Shown here in pieces: positions 1 through 11,126 of a stretch of DNA of 64,000 nt. Each line of letters opens with the position of its first letter. The stretch's first letter is position 1. The position numbers were made by a program, and so were the translations under genes. The stretch is from Candidula unifasciata (Eukaryota > Mollusca > Gastropoda > Stylommatophora > Geomitridae), in contig CAJHNH020004602.1 in the NCBI GenBank assembly GCA_905116865.2, positions 694,494 to 758,493 on the forward strand, given 5' to 3'. Under the pieces are notes generated by a model, which had not been told where the DNA came from, searched no databases, and was given only the letters and a program-made list of their open reading frames with translations.

Positions 1-79
1 CTGTCAACTTCTCTTCACGGTCATCATAGAAACATGTTCCTAATCGGGAGCCTGGACATCGCAAATATGATTGACATTT

Positions 80-240
80 TCTTTGAAGTTGGAGTCGTCT
101 CTGCCTGAGACACGAGGAACGAACAATCTGCACACAAATGAGCCAGATGGCAAAACGGAAAACTCAAGTCCTGAACATGACAATAGTCCAGAAGTGGACG
201 AACAACCAGCTCTTCCTGTCGAACTAATATATATTAAAGT
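80..240 (+). repeat. Dispersed repeat D, copy 1
   Basis: This stretch resembles 57845-58022 over most of its length and, for its last part, 36752-36815. All three share a core reading CAGAAGTGGACGA or a close variant. The 57.9 kb copy runs into a long (GAA)n tail, which suggests the 3' end of a retroelement. No coding function is visible. Confidence 0.5.
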
Positions 241-1245
241 AATAATAGACACTGCATTTTCGGTGAAAATGATTTTGCTTTATCGATAGAAAAAGAGGAG
301 AGGGTTGAAAACAACGCTATGGTAATCATGACTTTCGCCTGTGTAAACTTTGTGACACACTTTAGTTTCAAGCAATTTACCCAGGAAATCGGTGACATTA
401 AGGAGAGCGTGAAGACTTGAAAGCTTCAAGATTTAACAGATTAATTGCTATAATTGTCCCAGGTTCACCGACTAGGTCACGCGTAAGTGCGGCTGAGTTT
501 TTACGAGTGAGTGAACACTACGGTTGAATGCATCAGTAGTCAGAATGAAGGTGATCAAATGGGGAGTCTGGTAAACGTTTTCAGTCCAAACGTATCAAGC
601 ATCACTATTTCTTTCTCGTGAATCCCACTAATCACATAATCGTTTCCTGAACTTACTATAATTTGCCACAACATATTAAAATATATCTGGCCTTCTAAGT
701 CCTTATTTATTTTCCTATAAAGCCATGCAATATTTTGTTCCCCTCTTTAAGCTTGTGCTCTCTAGCGTATGTGAACTAGATCAAACTGGACACTTATAGA
801 CAGATCCATCATAAAGCAGAGCAGAAGTTACACTAGGAAGTAAACAAACTCTCTGTAATAAAAAAAATAGTTTCTAGGTTTGAAGATCACATCAGTATAG
901 ACCGGATACATCTACTGAGGCTATGTCTCCCTCAGAAGTTGCAATGTCAGAAGTCCCACGCTGCTAATGCTCACTGCCATGATTGGATCGTTTACATGTC
1001 CAGTGATCAAGTCAAGTGAACAAACTATGAGGAGTTATGAGTTAGATTATCTTCACAGCATTCCGGTCACATCCATAGGGCGCTCAGATTTCCCTCTCAA
1101 CATATTCATCAATGTCGTGCGGTTGTGCCAGTCCTGTGTTGGTTAACAAGACTTCGTCTGGTGTGCTTCTCATGCTCGGCTTTACTCCCGTTTTCTTAGC
1201 AGTGAGGTGGACACGTTGCTTTCAAAACCATCGGAACGTCCTATT
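241..1245. other. No gene recognised
   Basis: AT-rich DNA with only short open frames. I see no splice-bounded exon, tandem array or transposon end. Confidence 0.5.
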
Positions 1246-2140
1246 TCTCTGTACCAGAAACAAAGCAGAGGGGGTATCTTGTAATGGGAGAAAGAGCAGA
1301 GATAACTATAAAGGATATTATGGAATTATTTTATCCTTGAAATCTCCTCGACTCCGAACCCACAAGAGCTCTAACAATAAAAAAAAAAAGAGAAAACGTT
1401 CGTTAAAGTGGGAGTAATTTCAAAAGTATCTCACCCTCAGAGGAAATCGTTTGTGTACAGTCTAGATCAGCTAAACAACAAATAAACTAGGCAAACTAAC
1501 CACAGGTCCTAATCTGAACTAAAACAACTTGAACTATGATTAAAACATTGATCATCGTTTATTTCACTTAACACAAAATTAGCGTGGTTCACAAATAACA
1601 ACATTAACAACAACAAACTTGCTCGATGAGAGGCAGAATCTAAAGTGCTTATCATCTATACCTAACAATGAAATATGATAATGAATCCATACGCTCAGCG
1701 AAGTTACCTCAACAATGGCAAAAACCGAAACACATTTAACATGTACGTTAAGCCTCAATATGCCACTAGACCAACAAATCACTTATAGCGACCTGCCATC
1801 CTTGCGAGAATACACCCTGACATATTACACAGTATAACTACTAGAGACTAATATTTAAGGACTAAATATGGAAACATACCACAACTGCAAAATCAGCCTG
1901 ACAACCGGTCTTCACTTGCTGTCGCACATACTCATACTGGCTAGCCCAATATGCAGAGCTATAACAGCTAGGTGGGTCTCTACAGGGTACGTCTGAAAGT
2001 TAATAGGCTGCTAAAAGACTAAGCAAAGTCTTTTATAAACTGATGGCTGGCCAAGTTTTTCCGGATTTAAAAACCAGAGTATCCACCGAACAGACCAAAA
2101 TCGTCAAGCTGCTCAACAGCAGTCTTTGTCGTTCTCGTTA
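1246..2140 (-). mobile_element. LINE-A 3' end, copy 1 (5'-truncated)
   Basis: About 0.9 kb here is repeated, in the same orientation and with scattered substitutions and small indels, at 3941-4840. The second copy continues into an RNase H coding region read on the - strand, so this block is best read as the C-terminal end plus 3' untranslated part of the same LINE, truncated near 2140. Shared landmarks are the GCAGAGGGGGTATCTTGTA stretch near 1266, an A-rich run near 1378, and the CAGTCTTTGTCGTTCTC stretch near 2125. Whatever frame was once coding is no longer open. Confidence 0.6.
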
Positions 2141-2785
2141 AAAAAACATGTTCGCCCATTATTTTTGTTGACGTCCTGGCAACTACACAAAAGATAGCAA
2201 TTACTGTCTACAAATCCTCCTCCAACTCCTGTTCTACATCCTACAGAGTTACTGGCCATAGCCATCTGAAATAAAATCATTCTCCTGACATCACGTAATC
2301 ACCAGATACTTGCAGTATCATTCATTAACATTCACCCAAAAATAACTGTTATTGACACATGAGCAAAGCATGACTCGTCCAAAGGAAACTGGTTAAGGAA
2401 TCTGTAAGTCCCAAAAAAGAAATTACATCAAAGATGGCAGTAGTCATGAAACATCCAGTGAACATTTGCGTTCGGGTTTCAGCTACCATCTGTAAAATCA
2501 CTACAAACACCCCATCTTCATCAGTGATGACGACATCATCGTAACACGTTAGCATGTGTGCCGGTGTCCGATACAACATCAGGGTAGAATAAACCCCATC
2601 TTATCCGCTCCTTGGTATAAAAATGCATTTAAAAACATATCCATTCATCACTGACACATAACAAGCAAAACTAAAATACACGGAATTGCAACACACACAC
2701 ACACAAAAGATAGTAATCAGCTAAGATCAAGATTCTTGATCAGTTGGATTTCCTTTCCGATGTCCAGTGATTCTTCGTAGATAAG
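2141..2785. other. No gene recognised
   Basis: AT-rich sequence with a short (AC)n run at about 2694-2704. No coding or repeat structure stands out. Confidence 0.45.
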
Positions 2786-2789
2786 TTCT

Positions 2790-3350
2790 CTCAGCTGTTT
2801 GTTACCTCAGCCGCGGGGCTTACATTAGACTGCCTCCAGTCTTGTCTCAGCCGCATGGCCATCGAGAGACGCATCGGACATTACCTCGGCTTCGGGAAAG
2901 CCTTCAAAAGACAATTTGGTCACTACCTCGGCTCTGGGTGATCCTACAATGGATTCCGGACATAATCTCGGCTTCGGGGAAGCCTACAATAGATTCACTT
3001 GACTCGGCCGCATGACCATCGAGAGACGTATCGGACATTACTTCGCCTTCGGGGAAGCCTACAAACTGACATATTCGGTCACTACCTCGACTGAAGGCCT
3101 ACAAATTGAAATTGTCTCGGCCGCAAGGCCATCAAGAGACACATCGCCCTCTTTTCTTGGCCTTATGGCCATCGAGAGACACGTCACCACTTTTGCCGTC
3201 TTGGCCACTAAGCCTTTGAGAGACAATCTTCTCGTCCCTGCCAACGTCGCGTGGTTCCCGAGTGACATTTCTACCACAATTACCTCGGCTTAGGGAAAGC
3301 CTACAGTGAAATTCGAGCGACATTACCTCGGCAGCAGCCTACAATGTATC
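2790..3350. repeat. Degenerate hairpin-rich tandem array
   Basis: Two motifs alternate with variable spacing. One is ACATTACCTCGGCTTCGGGG followed by AAGCCTACAA, whose core GGCTTC-GGG-GAAGCC is a perfect hairpin. The other is CGGCCGCATGGCCATCGAGA followed by GACGC, whose core GGCC-GCAT-GGCC is another hairpin. At least a dozen diverged units are present. Short open frames occur on both strands, but they come from the repeats and are not credible genes. Confidence 0.75.
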
Positions 3351-3940
3351 GCCTGGTAACAGCAATGTTAAAAAACTTCATTGCGTAACTGGCTCAGTCA
3401 GTGTACTTCACACAAGGCTCCCTAATATATGAACAGACCTACAGGTAAACAAGTTCAGGTCAAGACGTAAACAAGCCACTCCCTGTCACCGATAGACACA
3501 GACCACTCCTAGTCAACAATAGACACAGACCACTCCTAGTTTAACAAAACTGTTAAATAACATCTAATCACACAAAATTAAATATACAGGCCGCGCCTAC
3601 ACAAGTTCTGAACTATATGTGAATCAACATAATAATCTGAGCCAACTAGACGTGTCAAATTAAGCCACTAAACAACGCTACTCATCCGTAAACAAGATGA
3701 AATAACATCTAACTAACACACTGAAACAAATCTTTGATTCATAAAACAACACAGTGGGTGCCATTATTTAATAAAATTTTGTATCATACATATTCGAAGT
3801 CTATTAATAAAAAGAGCATGTGGGCGCCATTCAAAAACAATCTAAAATTTGAATCATTCTAATTAACCTAACTAACTAGACTAGACACAAAACAAATCAA
3901 GGCCACTTAATCCTTCTGACGACGCCACTTGCACTAGAAG
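3351..3940. other. No gene recognised
   Basis: AT-rich DNA containing a short local duplication around 3485-3540 (ATAGACACAGACCACTCCTAG occurs twice, give or take one base). Nothing else is seen. Confidence 0.45.
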
Positions 3941-5170
3941 CAAAGCAGAGGGGGTATCTTGTATGGGGGAAAGAGAAGAGATAACTATAAAGGATAATAT
4001 GGAAATCTACTCCTTGAAATCTCATCGACTCCGTACCTACAAGAGCTTTAACAATATAACGTGGCGAGAGGGAGCCAAAACCCAACCTTAAGCTGCCTCG
4101 GTAACAAGAAAAAAAAAAAAAAAGGAGAAAAAAGTTCGTTTAGGTGGGGGTAAGATCAAAAGTATCTCACCCTGACAGGAAATCTGTTGTGTACAGTCTA
4201 GACAAAAAAATAAACTAGGCACACTAACCACAAGTCCTAATCTGAACCAAAACAATTGGAACTATGATTAATTCATTGAACATCGTTTATTTCACTTAAC
4301 ACAAAATCCGCGTGGTTCACAAATAACAACATTAACAACTAAAGTGCTCGATGAGAGGTAGAATCTAAAGTGCTAATTATTTCCAACTAACAAGGAAATA
4401 TGATACTGACACCATACCCTCAGCAAGATTACTTCAACAATGGCAAAAGCCGAAACATATTTAACATGTACGTTAAGCCTCAATATGCCACTAGACCAAC
4501 AAATCATTTACAGCTACCTGCCATCCTAGCTAGAATACACCCCGACATATTACACAGTATAACTACTAAAGACTAGCATTTCAGGACTAAATATGGAATC
4601 ATACCACCGTAGCGAAATCAGCATGACAACCGAACATACCCATGCTTGCTAGCCCAGTATGCAGAGCTACAACAGCTAAGTGAGTCTCCGCAGGATGCGT
4701 CCGGAAGTCAAATAGGCTGCTTAAAGACTAAGCAAGGTCTTTTATTAACTGATGGCTGGCCAGGGTTTTCGGGATTCGTAAACCAGAGTATCCGCAGAAC
4801 AAACCAAAATCGTCATGCTGTTGAACAGCAGTCTTTGTCGTTCTCCAGCCTATCACATCTCTAAGGGCAGTGACAATGCCTGCGTGATCCATGGGCCGGC
4901 CACATGCAATGAATGCAGCATCTGCCAGTCTATTATCACTTTCATTACAAATAACGCCTGCATGCCCTGGGACGAATATGAAGGTAACTGCACCAACAGG
5001 AGAGTTTTGCAATGACTCAAACCACTGTCTGCGTACCCAGCCTGCCTCGACCCTTCTGAGCATGCTCAAAGAATCACTCAGCACACACACACGCGGGAAT
5101 AGTCCTGTGATTCTAGCCACACGAAAGCTTGTGTCACCGCCTTCGTCATGCTGCTAGTGGTCTTTGAGAA
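3941..5170 (-). pseudogene. LINE-A 3' half with RNase H domain (truncated)
   Basis: Read on the - strand, 4728-5120 encodes the C-terminal half of an RNase H fold of the kind carried by non-LTR retrotransposons. It has a DSLSML segment (acidic residue of the third strand), then VPGHAGV and NESDNRLADAA, the conserved His and final acidic residue region. In the family this domain degrades the RNA of the cDNA hybrid during target-primed reverse transcription. The frame is open for about 130 codons; upstream, at about 5120-5170, coding similarity is broken by stops. No reverse transcriptase is attached, so this is a 5'-truncated copy. The region 3941-4727 is its 3' part and matches 1246-2140. An A-rich run lies at about 4109-4133. 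Confidence 0.7.
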
Positions 5171-6430
5171 GACACCGCTGGCTTCTCGAACTGTTCTGTC
5201 CGAAGAGCGAGCTGTAAATGCCTATGCACTCTTATGTCCTCGTATGGGAAGTATCACTGCTTCGTTGCAGTAACAATGAAATAGGTTTTGCAGTGTCCTG
5301 TTTGTTTTTATTAGTTATCTAGTAAATCCCACGGCCAACTAGATCTCAGCGTGTAATGTTAAGTAAAATAAAAGTGCCTTCTCATATGGTAGACAGACTG
5401 GGCATATGATGCTAGTTCCAAATTTATGTACACGAGGAGCTACAGAATAGCTTGGAAAGACACAATCTGGAAAGACTCCTCTGTCTAAATATATGTCTGC
5501 CTCCATATTATGTTCACAATTCCCGCCACTGTCCCTTCTTTAGGTCGTCCACGACTCTGTCCAAATATGTGTCTGCCTCCATATTATGTTCACAATTCCT
5601 GAAACTGTCTCTCTGCAGAGCACTCAGCAAATTAAAGATGATTTTATAAATATGATTAAGATCGACTATGTCACTAGAGGCTCTGGGAGATTGGCAAGAC
5701 TCAGTACTGGGTCTGATTTGGCGAAAACGATTGATTCTGATGAAGTGATTCGCAATTTTGTTAGTAGAATAAGCAGGAAAGCACATTCACAAGCAACAGC
5801 ATCATTTTTAAGTGCCTTGCCGACTGACCTGGGAGATAATGCTTGGCCACAATTTGCGATCGTCAACATTTTGTATTAGTTCGTGTGTTGGCCATAACAA
5901 GAATCGTCTTGCGTTGTCTTCTTCAGTTTCCTTTTCCACAAATCTGTCAATGGTGACATGTGCCAATTTCCTCTACTCATAACATGATAACAAAATAGAC
6001 GACTGTCTCGTTCTGATGTTTGTAATAAGTTGTCTCGAGACCTCACCTTTTTCAAACATCTAGGTTTCCATTTTTGACTGTACAAGGAGTTGCAAGGTTT
6101 ATTCTGTAAAACCGCATCTCGAGACCTCTAGAAATTACTTGGCTTGTTTATTTATTTTCCGCAATTATTTACATTTATTAATTGGCATAATATAAATTCC
6201 ATTAACTATAAACCATAATAGCGGTTATCAGATTTTTATCAGTCTAGTATTAAGATAATTGATTATGCATTTTCTTTCATTGCTGTTTATATACTAATGT
6301 TAATTATGTTTCATTATATTTACAGAAGTACCTGTCTTCTCCCTAATATATTTGTAAGAATGTTTGATTTAAAATTATTTTGGTACAGTTATGACATTAC
6401 TGATTTATATGTCAATATGTAGGTAAGGTG
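5171..6430. other. No gene recognised; one local tandem duplication
   Basis: About 40 bp beginning near 5485 (TGTCTGCCTCCATATTATG and flank) recurs near 5567, giving a two-copy tandem of about 78 bp period. Open frames on the - strand at 5514-5786 and 5666-5869 resemble no family I know and overlap each other in different frames. Confidence 0.4.
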
Positions 6431-6599
6431 GCCCATATTAGTCTTGTTTCAGCACTTAATAATAAGCCCTAGGTATATATACGTCTGTAGATATCTTTTT
6501 CTTTCTTTCAGCTCTCTCTATCGGTGGTTTTCAAATGAAAAAGTCGCTGGCCTCTATCAAATGTGTGATGCGACACATGTCCTTCCTCTGTGGGGACGC

Positions 6600-6632
6600 G
6601 GGGGGGGGGGGGGGGGAGGAGGGGGGGGGGGT
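6600..6632 (+). repeat. G-rich homopolymer tract
   Basis: Two long G runs separated by AGGA. On the + strand the tract meets the simple G-quadruplex pattern of four or more G runs. It lies in otherwise ordinary non-coding sequence. Confidence 0.85.
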
Positions 6633-6957
6633 TGCACTCCTGAACAGCCGTGTCACGACAAAGCACATTATTGTGCGGTCTCAAATCCTCACCAGTGTAA
6701 GACCCCCTGACGTACACTACAGAGACCCCACGCGGGTGGGTGTCTTTTTTAACATTCACATTGTGCTTTGTGAAGGATAGATTCAGTCTGATGAAATAAT
6801 CGACAGATACTGTGTAATATATCAAAATAATAAATTTTATGATTTGAAGTTGATGTGTTGATTCTATTCTGTCTGCTTTTGTCAACACCTGTATTGTGCT
6901 GCAACGAGTCGCAAATTAACAGATGATGTGTTGAATATTAAATGTTGAATTGTTAAA

Positions 6958-7345
6958 TTAAGAATCGACATCCCAGCACTGGGTACACTCCCATAAGCGC
7001 TCCGTCTCCATCTTCAGCAGCAAGTAAAGAGTTCCAAATCTGATGGCACCAGTAAATGTCTGATTGTATATTCGTCTCGCCTTTCCTGTAAGTGCTGAGC
7101 GCATTCCAAATCCCATTGTAACTCCTCGCAGCGCCATTCTCCCCAGACCGTTATGATATATCTGTGCCTCCTCACTGTTCAATCGCTTTTAAAAATCCCT
7201 CTCAACATCCAGCTTGTCATAAATAAGTTCACCATCAAGCGGTGCAGAAACGGCCAGTCTATCTGCCTGCTCATTTCCCAACACACCGGCATCATCTGGA
7301 GAAAATATTCAAAGGATGCTACTGCCCGTGAAAACAGATGATAGA
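6958..7345 (-). pseudogene. LINE-B C-terminus, copy 1
   Basis: On the - strand, 6958-7182 encodes the end of an RNase H LINE protein, with a segment reading LTGKARRIYNQTFTGAI and a terminal WECTQCWDVDS. Just upstream (about 7220-7330, another frame) lies the RNase H C-terminal signature DDAGVLGNEQADRLA. So this is the last part of the RNase H domain and the protein terminus, with at least one frameshift near 7180-7210. It matches copies near 8040, 8440-9200, 9660-9835, 9840-11005 and 40925-41130. Confidence 0.7.
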
Positions 7346-7700
7346 TAGTCGAGTGAGGGTGCGCCTAGTTGATTGTGTCGTTGTGAAGTCTTATGATTTC
7401 AGTAACTCTTTTAGTCGAATTTTCTTCTAGGGATCTTCTGTCTTTGGAGTTTTTTTTTTATTTTCATGGTTGTTACTGCTAGCATCGTTGAAATTAATTC
7501 TCATTAGGTGGCTGAATTATTTGAGTCTTTGTGTCTCAGTAGTTCTGGTATTGCTTACCATCGTTCTCAAAAATATAATCTCACAGGTGGTTAGTTTATT
7601 TCATTGCGTACGACTATCTCACACAATCTTATCTTTGTGAGGTCGTATTTAAGTCAAAGTTTTCTGCCTAGAGTGAAGTATGAGCTTAACAGCAACAAGA
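7346..7700. repeat. Inverted copy of 9400-9660
   Basis: Reverse-complement similarity to 9400-9660 is clear: TGTCGTTGTGAAGTCTTATG here against CATAAGACTTCACAACGACA there, and CATCGTTGAAATTAATTCTC against GAGAATTAATCTCAACGATG. Together with 6958-7345 against 9660-9835 this makes a long imperfect inverted repeat with about 1.7 kb between the arms. Confidence 0.7.
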
Positions 7701-8039
7701 TGTTGATAAAGATGTTGATGTTAAATAAAACTCCTGTTTTTATTTCACCCACCGTTGATCCTTTTCTATATCACTGAGCGTTTTCTCCCTGAAGTTAACT
7801 GAGCTATTGACAAACAAATCCATTCTCTTTATAAACAAAAAAAGTTCTCAGTTGTGGCAAATTTTGTTTTTCAAGGCCAATCGATACTGCTCTAAGGCAT
7901 CACGTGATGTCTCATTTAGATACAATGCCTGCGTGGGCAAGCGGCTGGCATCGATAGCAAGACGTTCAGTTCAATTACTGTATCGTTTCCTGATGTCATA
8001 AATCAGAAAAACTACGATTGTCCGTGCGGACACTTTTTA

Positions 8040-8240
8040 TAAATTAGACATACATTCATGCTGCTGCCGGTATCATCGGGATTGTAACTCTGGCTTTTAA
8101 AGATGATGACGGATCGCTAATGGGAATGTCCGATTGCTAATATTTTCTTCGTTTGCTGCTGAAGATGGGGACGGAGCGCTTAATGTTTGCAGGAGTAGGG
8201 GCCAGCTATCCTTCTCTTGGTCCTTTACTGTCCCGATAAA
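8040..8240 (+). mobile_element. LINE-B 3' end fragments
   Basis: The stretch GCTGCTGAAGATGGGGACGG near 8154, followed by AGCGCTTAATG, matches the terminal coding part of LINE-B, here on the + strand. A more decayed copy of the same segment (AAAGATGATGACGGATCGCT) sits immediately upstream near 8098, so two fragments are arranged in tandem. No open frame remains. Confidence 0.5.
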
Positions 8241-8439
8241 TCTCTGATACATTTTCAGTAAATTAAATTGACATGGAATGGTTTTAGCTTGGTAAAGAAT
8301 CATTGTTATTGCACACTCATACTTCCATAGTTAGACAAGAACACCATGACAAATCTCGCCCAGGTGATGTGATTACCCACACCAGGGCTATTCAAGTAAG
8401 TTTGCTCAGGGGTACACATTTTAAAAATGGGAATCGACA

Positions 8440-9200
8440 CGCGTCAGAAGCCTGAGCCCAAGGGTAGATAATTCATTAATACAATACACAGGCCATGATC
8501 CGCTGGATGCTTGCTAGACCTCTGGAGGCCAGATTTTGCCTGGCAATGATCCGCGGGCCACCAGTATAGAAGCCCTGATCTTCGCCGATGGCTTTGTGTT
8601 GATAGGCAGAAGAAGTGCATGGAGGTTTAAAAAGGGAATAGGTGACCCTTAAGGTAACAAAGCTGGGCATAAAATATCACAACATCTAGTTGGAGAATAG
8701 AGATACAGGCGATCAAGGCAGCCTTCCGTTGGTTTGAGAACCAGCTGCACACAACTGTTATGATTTTAACTGACTCACAGCGCCTGCTAAGAAAGATTGA
8801 GACAGTTATGCCACGTAAAGAGCGGAGAGTATCACCTCAGAGGTCGAGGTAGTTAACATCTTAACATCCTTTGGATATTTCTTCCAGAGCGTGCATGTGT
8901 GCCTGCAGACGAATAGGCAAATCGCCTTTTTCTGCACCACTCGGTGGTAAACTGGCACATGACAAGTTACATGTTGTCAAGGCCATTTGGTAGGAAGTGA
9001 ATAGTGCGGAGGCACAATAAGATCATCTAAGTCTGAAGAAAAATGTGCAACGGGGGGTAAACATGAAATCTGGCCTACACTCCACACTCAGATGAGTTAC
9101 AATTAGACTGCTAATGGTACCATCGGCGTCGGGAACTTTCGGCTGGCTGCTGAAGGTGGGACCTAGCACTTATAGAAATGTCCTGACAATATGTTCCTGA
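8440..9200 (+). pseudogene. LINE-B RNase H fragment, + strand
   Basis: Conceptual reading on the + strand gives the first strand of an RNase H domain near 8590 (DGFVLIGRRSAW), then KAAFRWFENQLHTTVMIL near 8714 followed by TDSQRLLRKIE, and a degraded C-terminus near 9115-9190 that matches the end of the other LINE-B copies (GGCTGCTGAAGGTGGGACC). Stops and frame changes interrupt it. The parallel segment in the 9840-11005 copy (ALWWLQNKMHTHVVIVTDSE) supports the identification. Confidence 0.6.
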
Positions 9201-9399
9201 TATTCTACTCAACTTAACTCAACACTTAACTTTCGAACGTGCCTACGTTTATGTATCCACTATAAAAAAAATATAGTTAATACGATTTATGTGGAATTTG
9301 TTTTACACTTTGTTGTACATCTTATTCATTTGGACGCAGAGTCGTCTATTGTGTGAGACAGTCGTACACAATAAAATAAGCTAACCACATGTTAAATTA

Positions 9400-9835
9400 T
9401 ATGTTTGTGAAAGGCGGAGAGCAATACCAGAAAAGATTGAATGTGAATTGAAGAGATTAGAAGAACTCACTGGGAAACAAAGACTCAAATAGTTCAGCTA
9501 CCTGGTGAGAATTAATCTCAACGATGCTAGCAGTGACAACCACAAAAATGAAAAAAGGCAGAAGATTATTAGAAGAAAATTCGACTAAAGGAATTACTAA
9601 AAGCATAAGACTTCACAACGACACAAGCAGCTAGGCACATCCTCTCTCGGCTATCTATCATCTGTTATCCCAGGTAGTTAGCATTCTTTGGATAGTTTCT
9701 CCGATTGAACACTGCGCAGGCACAGATATATTATTACGGTCTGTGGGAAAATAGCGCTTCGAGAAGTTACAAGGGGATCTGGTCGGCGCTCAACACTCAG
9801 GGGAAAGGAGAGATGGATATACAATCAAACAGTAG
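9400..9835 (+). mobile_element. LINE-B-associated fragment, + strand
   Basis: This piece is the inverted partner of 6958-7700. From about 9665 it follows the LINE-B C-terminal region but lacks about 110 bp present in the 6958-7345 copy (the DDAGV to linker part). It ends near 9835 where the next copy begins in the opposite direction, so the two copies meet in an inverted junction. Confidence 0.6.
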
Positions 9836-9839
9836 TCAA

Positions 9840-11005
9840 GAATTAACATCACAGCACTCGGGGCGCTCAAATGTGTGCACCGTCCTCATCTTCAGCAGCC
9901 AATGCAGAGTTCCAAAACTGATGGTACTGGTTACAATCTGGTTATTTGTCCGTCTTGCCTTTCCTCTGAGTGTAGTGAGCCTGCCAGACTCTCTGGTTAC
10001 ACCCAGGTGCCTAATTCTCCCTAGGCCAAAAAAATCTTCTTACTCTACTGATTCTGTTGCTTATTCCCTAGGGCCTTGACCACATCTGCCTTGTCATGTA
10101 TCAATTCACCACCCAGTGGTGAAGATCCAGCCAATTTGTCTGCCTGTTCACTACCCAATACGCCGGGAGAAACTGGAGAAAAGATCCAAAGTATACTCAC
10201 TTCCCGTGAGTGACCTTCCCAGTGAAGCTTGCCCCTCTGCTCGAAGCATCCCTTTCTTCACCTTTCTCAGCACGCTTTCAGAGTCTGTTACAATTACGAC
10301 ATGTGTATGCATCTTGTTCTGTAGCCACCAGAGAGCTGCAGTTAGCGCCTCCACCTCCATTCTCATGCTAGATGTTGTGACGTCGTATGCTAGGTTGTCC
10401 TGCACTAAAGATTTTCCATTGGCGTTCACTGCGAAACACCAGGCACTTCTCTTTCCTCACAACACCGTACCATCTGTCTAGATAATCAGATCACCTGGGC
10501 GTGAATTGTCGTGAATCAACTGTTGGACTTCCACCTCCGTAGCACCCGCTGGCCACTCTCTGCACTCCTGGCCCAATATAATCATAACCCTACACAGGTC
10601 AGACTTCTCCTCTCCTCGCACAATGTTCTCCATCATGCATACTTGTCTTTTTGTGTCTTCTGCTTGAGCCATCCACGATTTTTTTCATTTTTTAGGCTCT
10701 GTACCTTACCTGCAGCCAAAGCTTCATACATAGGGTGTTCTTTGTCTGCAGCTACTCTGAGGTTTGACTTAGCCTGCAGCACCTTTAGTCTATCTGCACT
10801 AGTCGGCAATGCAATGATGTATCACATGCACACAATCGGGGTGTCTCTTGTACATCCCCTGATCACCCGCAAAGCTTCATTCTGTATGCGCTCCAGTTTC
10901 TCTAGTTGACTCTTCGACATAGTGAGTAACCCCAATCCATAATCAGTCACAGAGATGATTAAGTGCTGGTAAAGTGTGAACAGCATTTTAAGCTCCATGT
11001 CCATC
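9840..11005 (-). pseudogene. LINE-B copy with RNase H and the end of the RT
   Basis: This is the longest LINE-B copy. On the - strand, 10822-11004 encodes the end of the reverse transcriptase region (TDYGLGLLTMSKSQLEKLER, then IQNEALRVIRG). About 10151-10480 encodes the RNase H domain with its acidic residues visible: a degraded first strand near 10470, MEVEALTAALWW, and VTDSESVLRKV. The stretch 9840-10080 holds the degraded C-terminus. Frame breaks separate the blocks and the polymerase core is absent, so this is a dead 5'-truncated copy. In the family, the enzyme reverse transcribes its own RNA at a nicked target. Confidence 0.75.
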
Positions 11006-11040
11006 GCTAATCATAATCATAATCTTTAGTGCGTTAAGAC

Positions 11041-11126
11041 CTTTTTGAGCCTTTGTCACAATCCCCTCTATTTTTGAGCCTTTGTCACAATCCCCTCTAT
11101 TTTTGAGCCTTTGTCACAACTCCCCT
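11041..11126. repeat. 29 bp tandem repeat, 3 copies
   Basis: A unit beginning TTTTTGAGCCTTTGTCACAA occurs three times head to tail; the third copy has one extra C. It lies just beyond the 5' end of the LINE-B fragment. Confidence 0.95.

Noticed and set aside
6444..6888. Gly-rich and Pro-rich frames
   Set aside because: Produced by the G run at 6600-6632; nothing on either side supports a gene.
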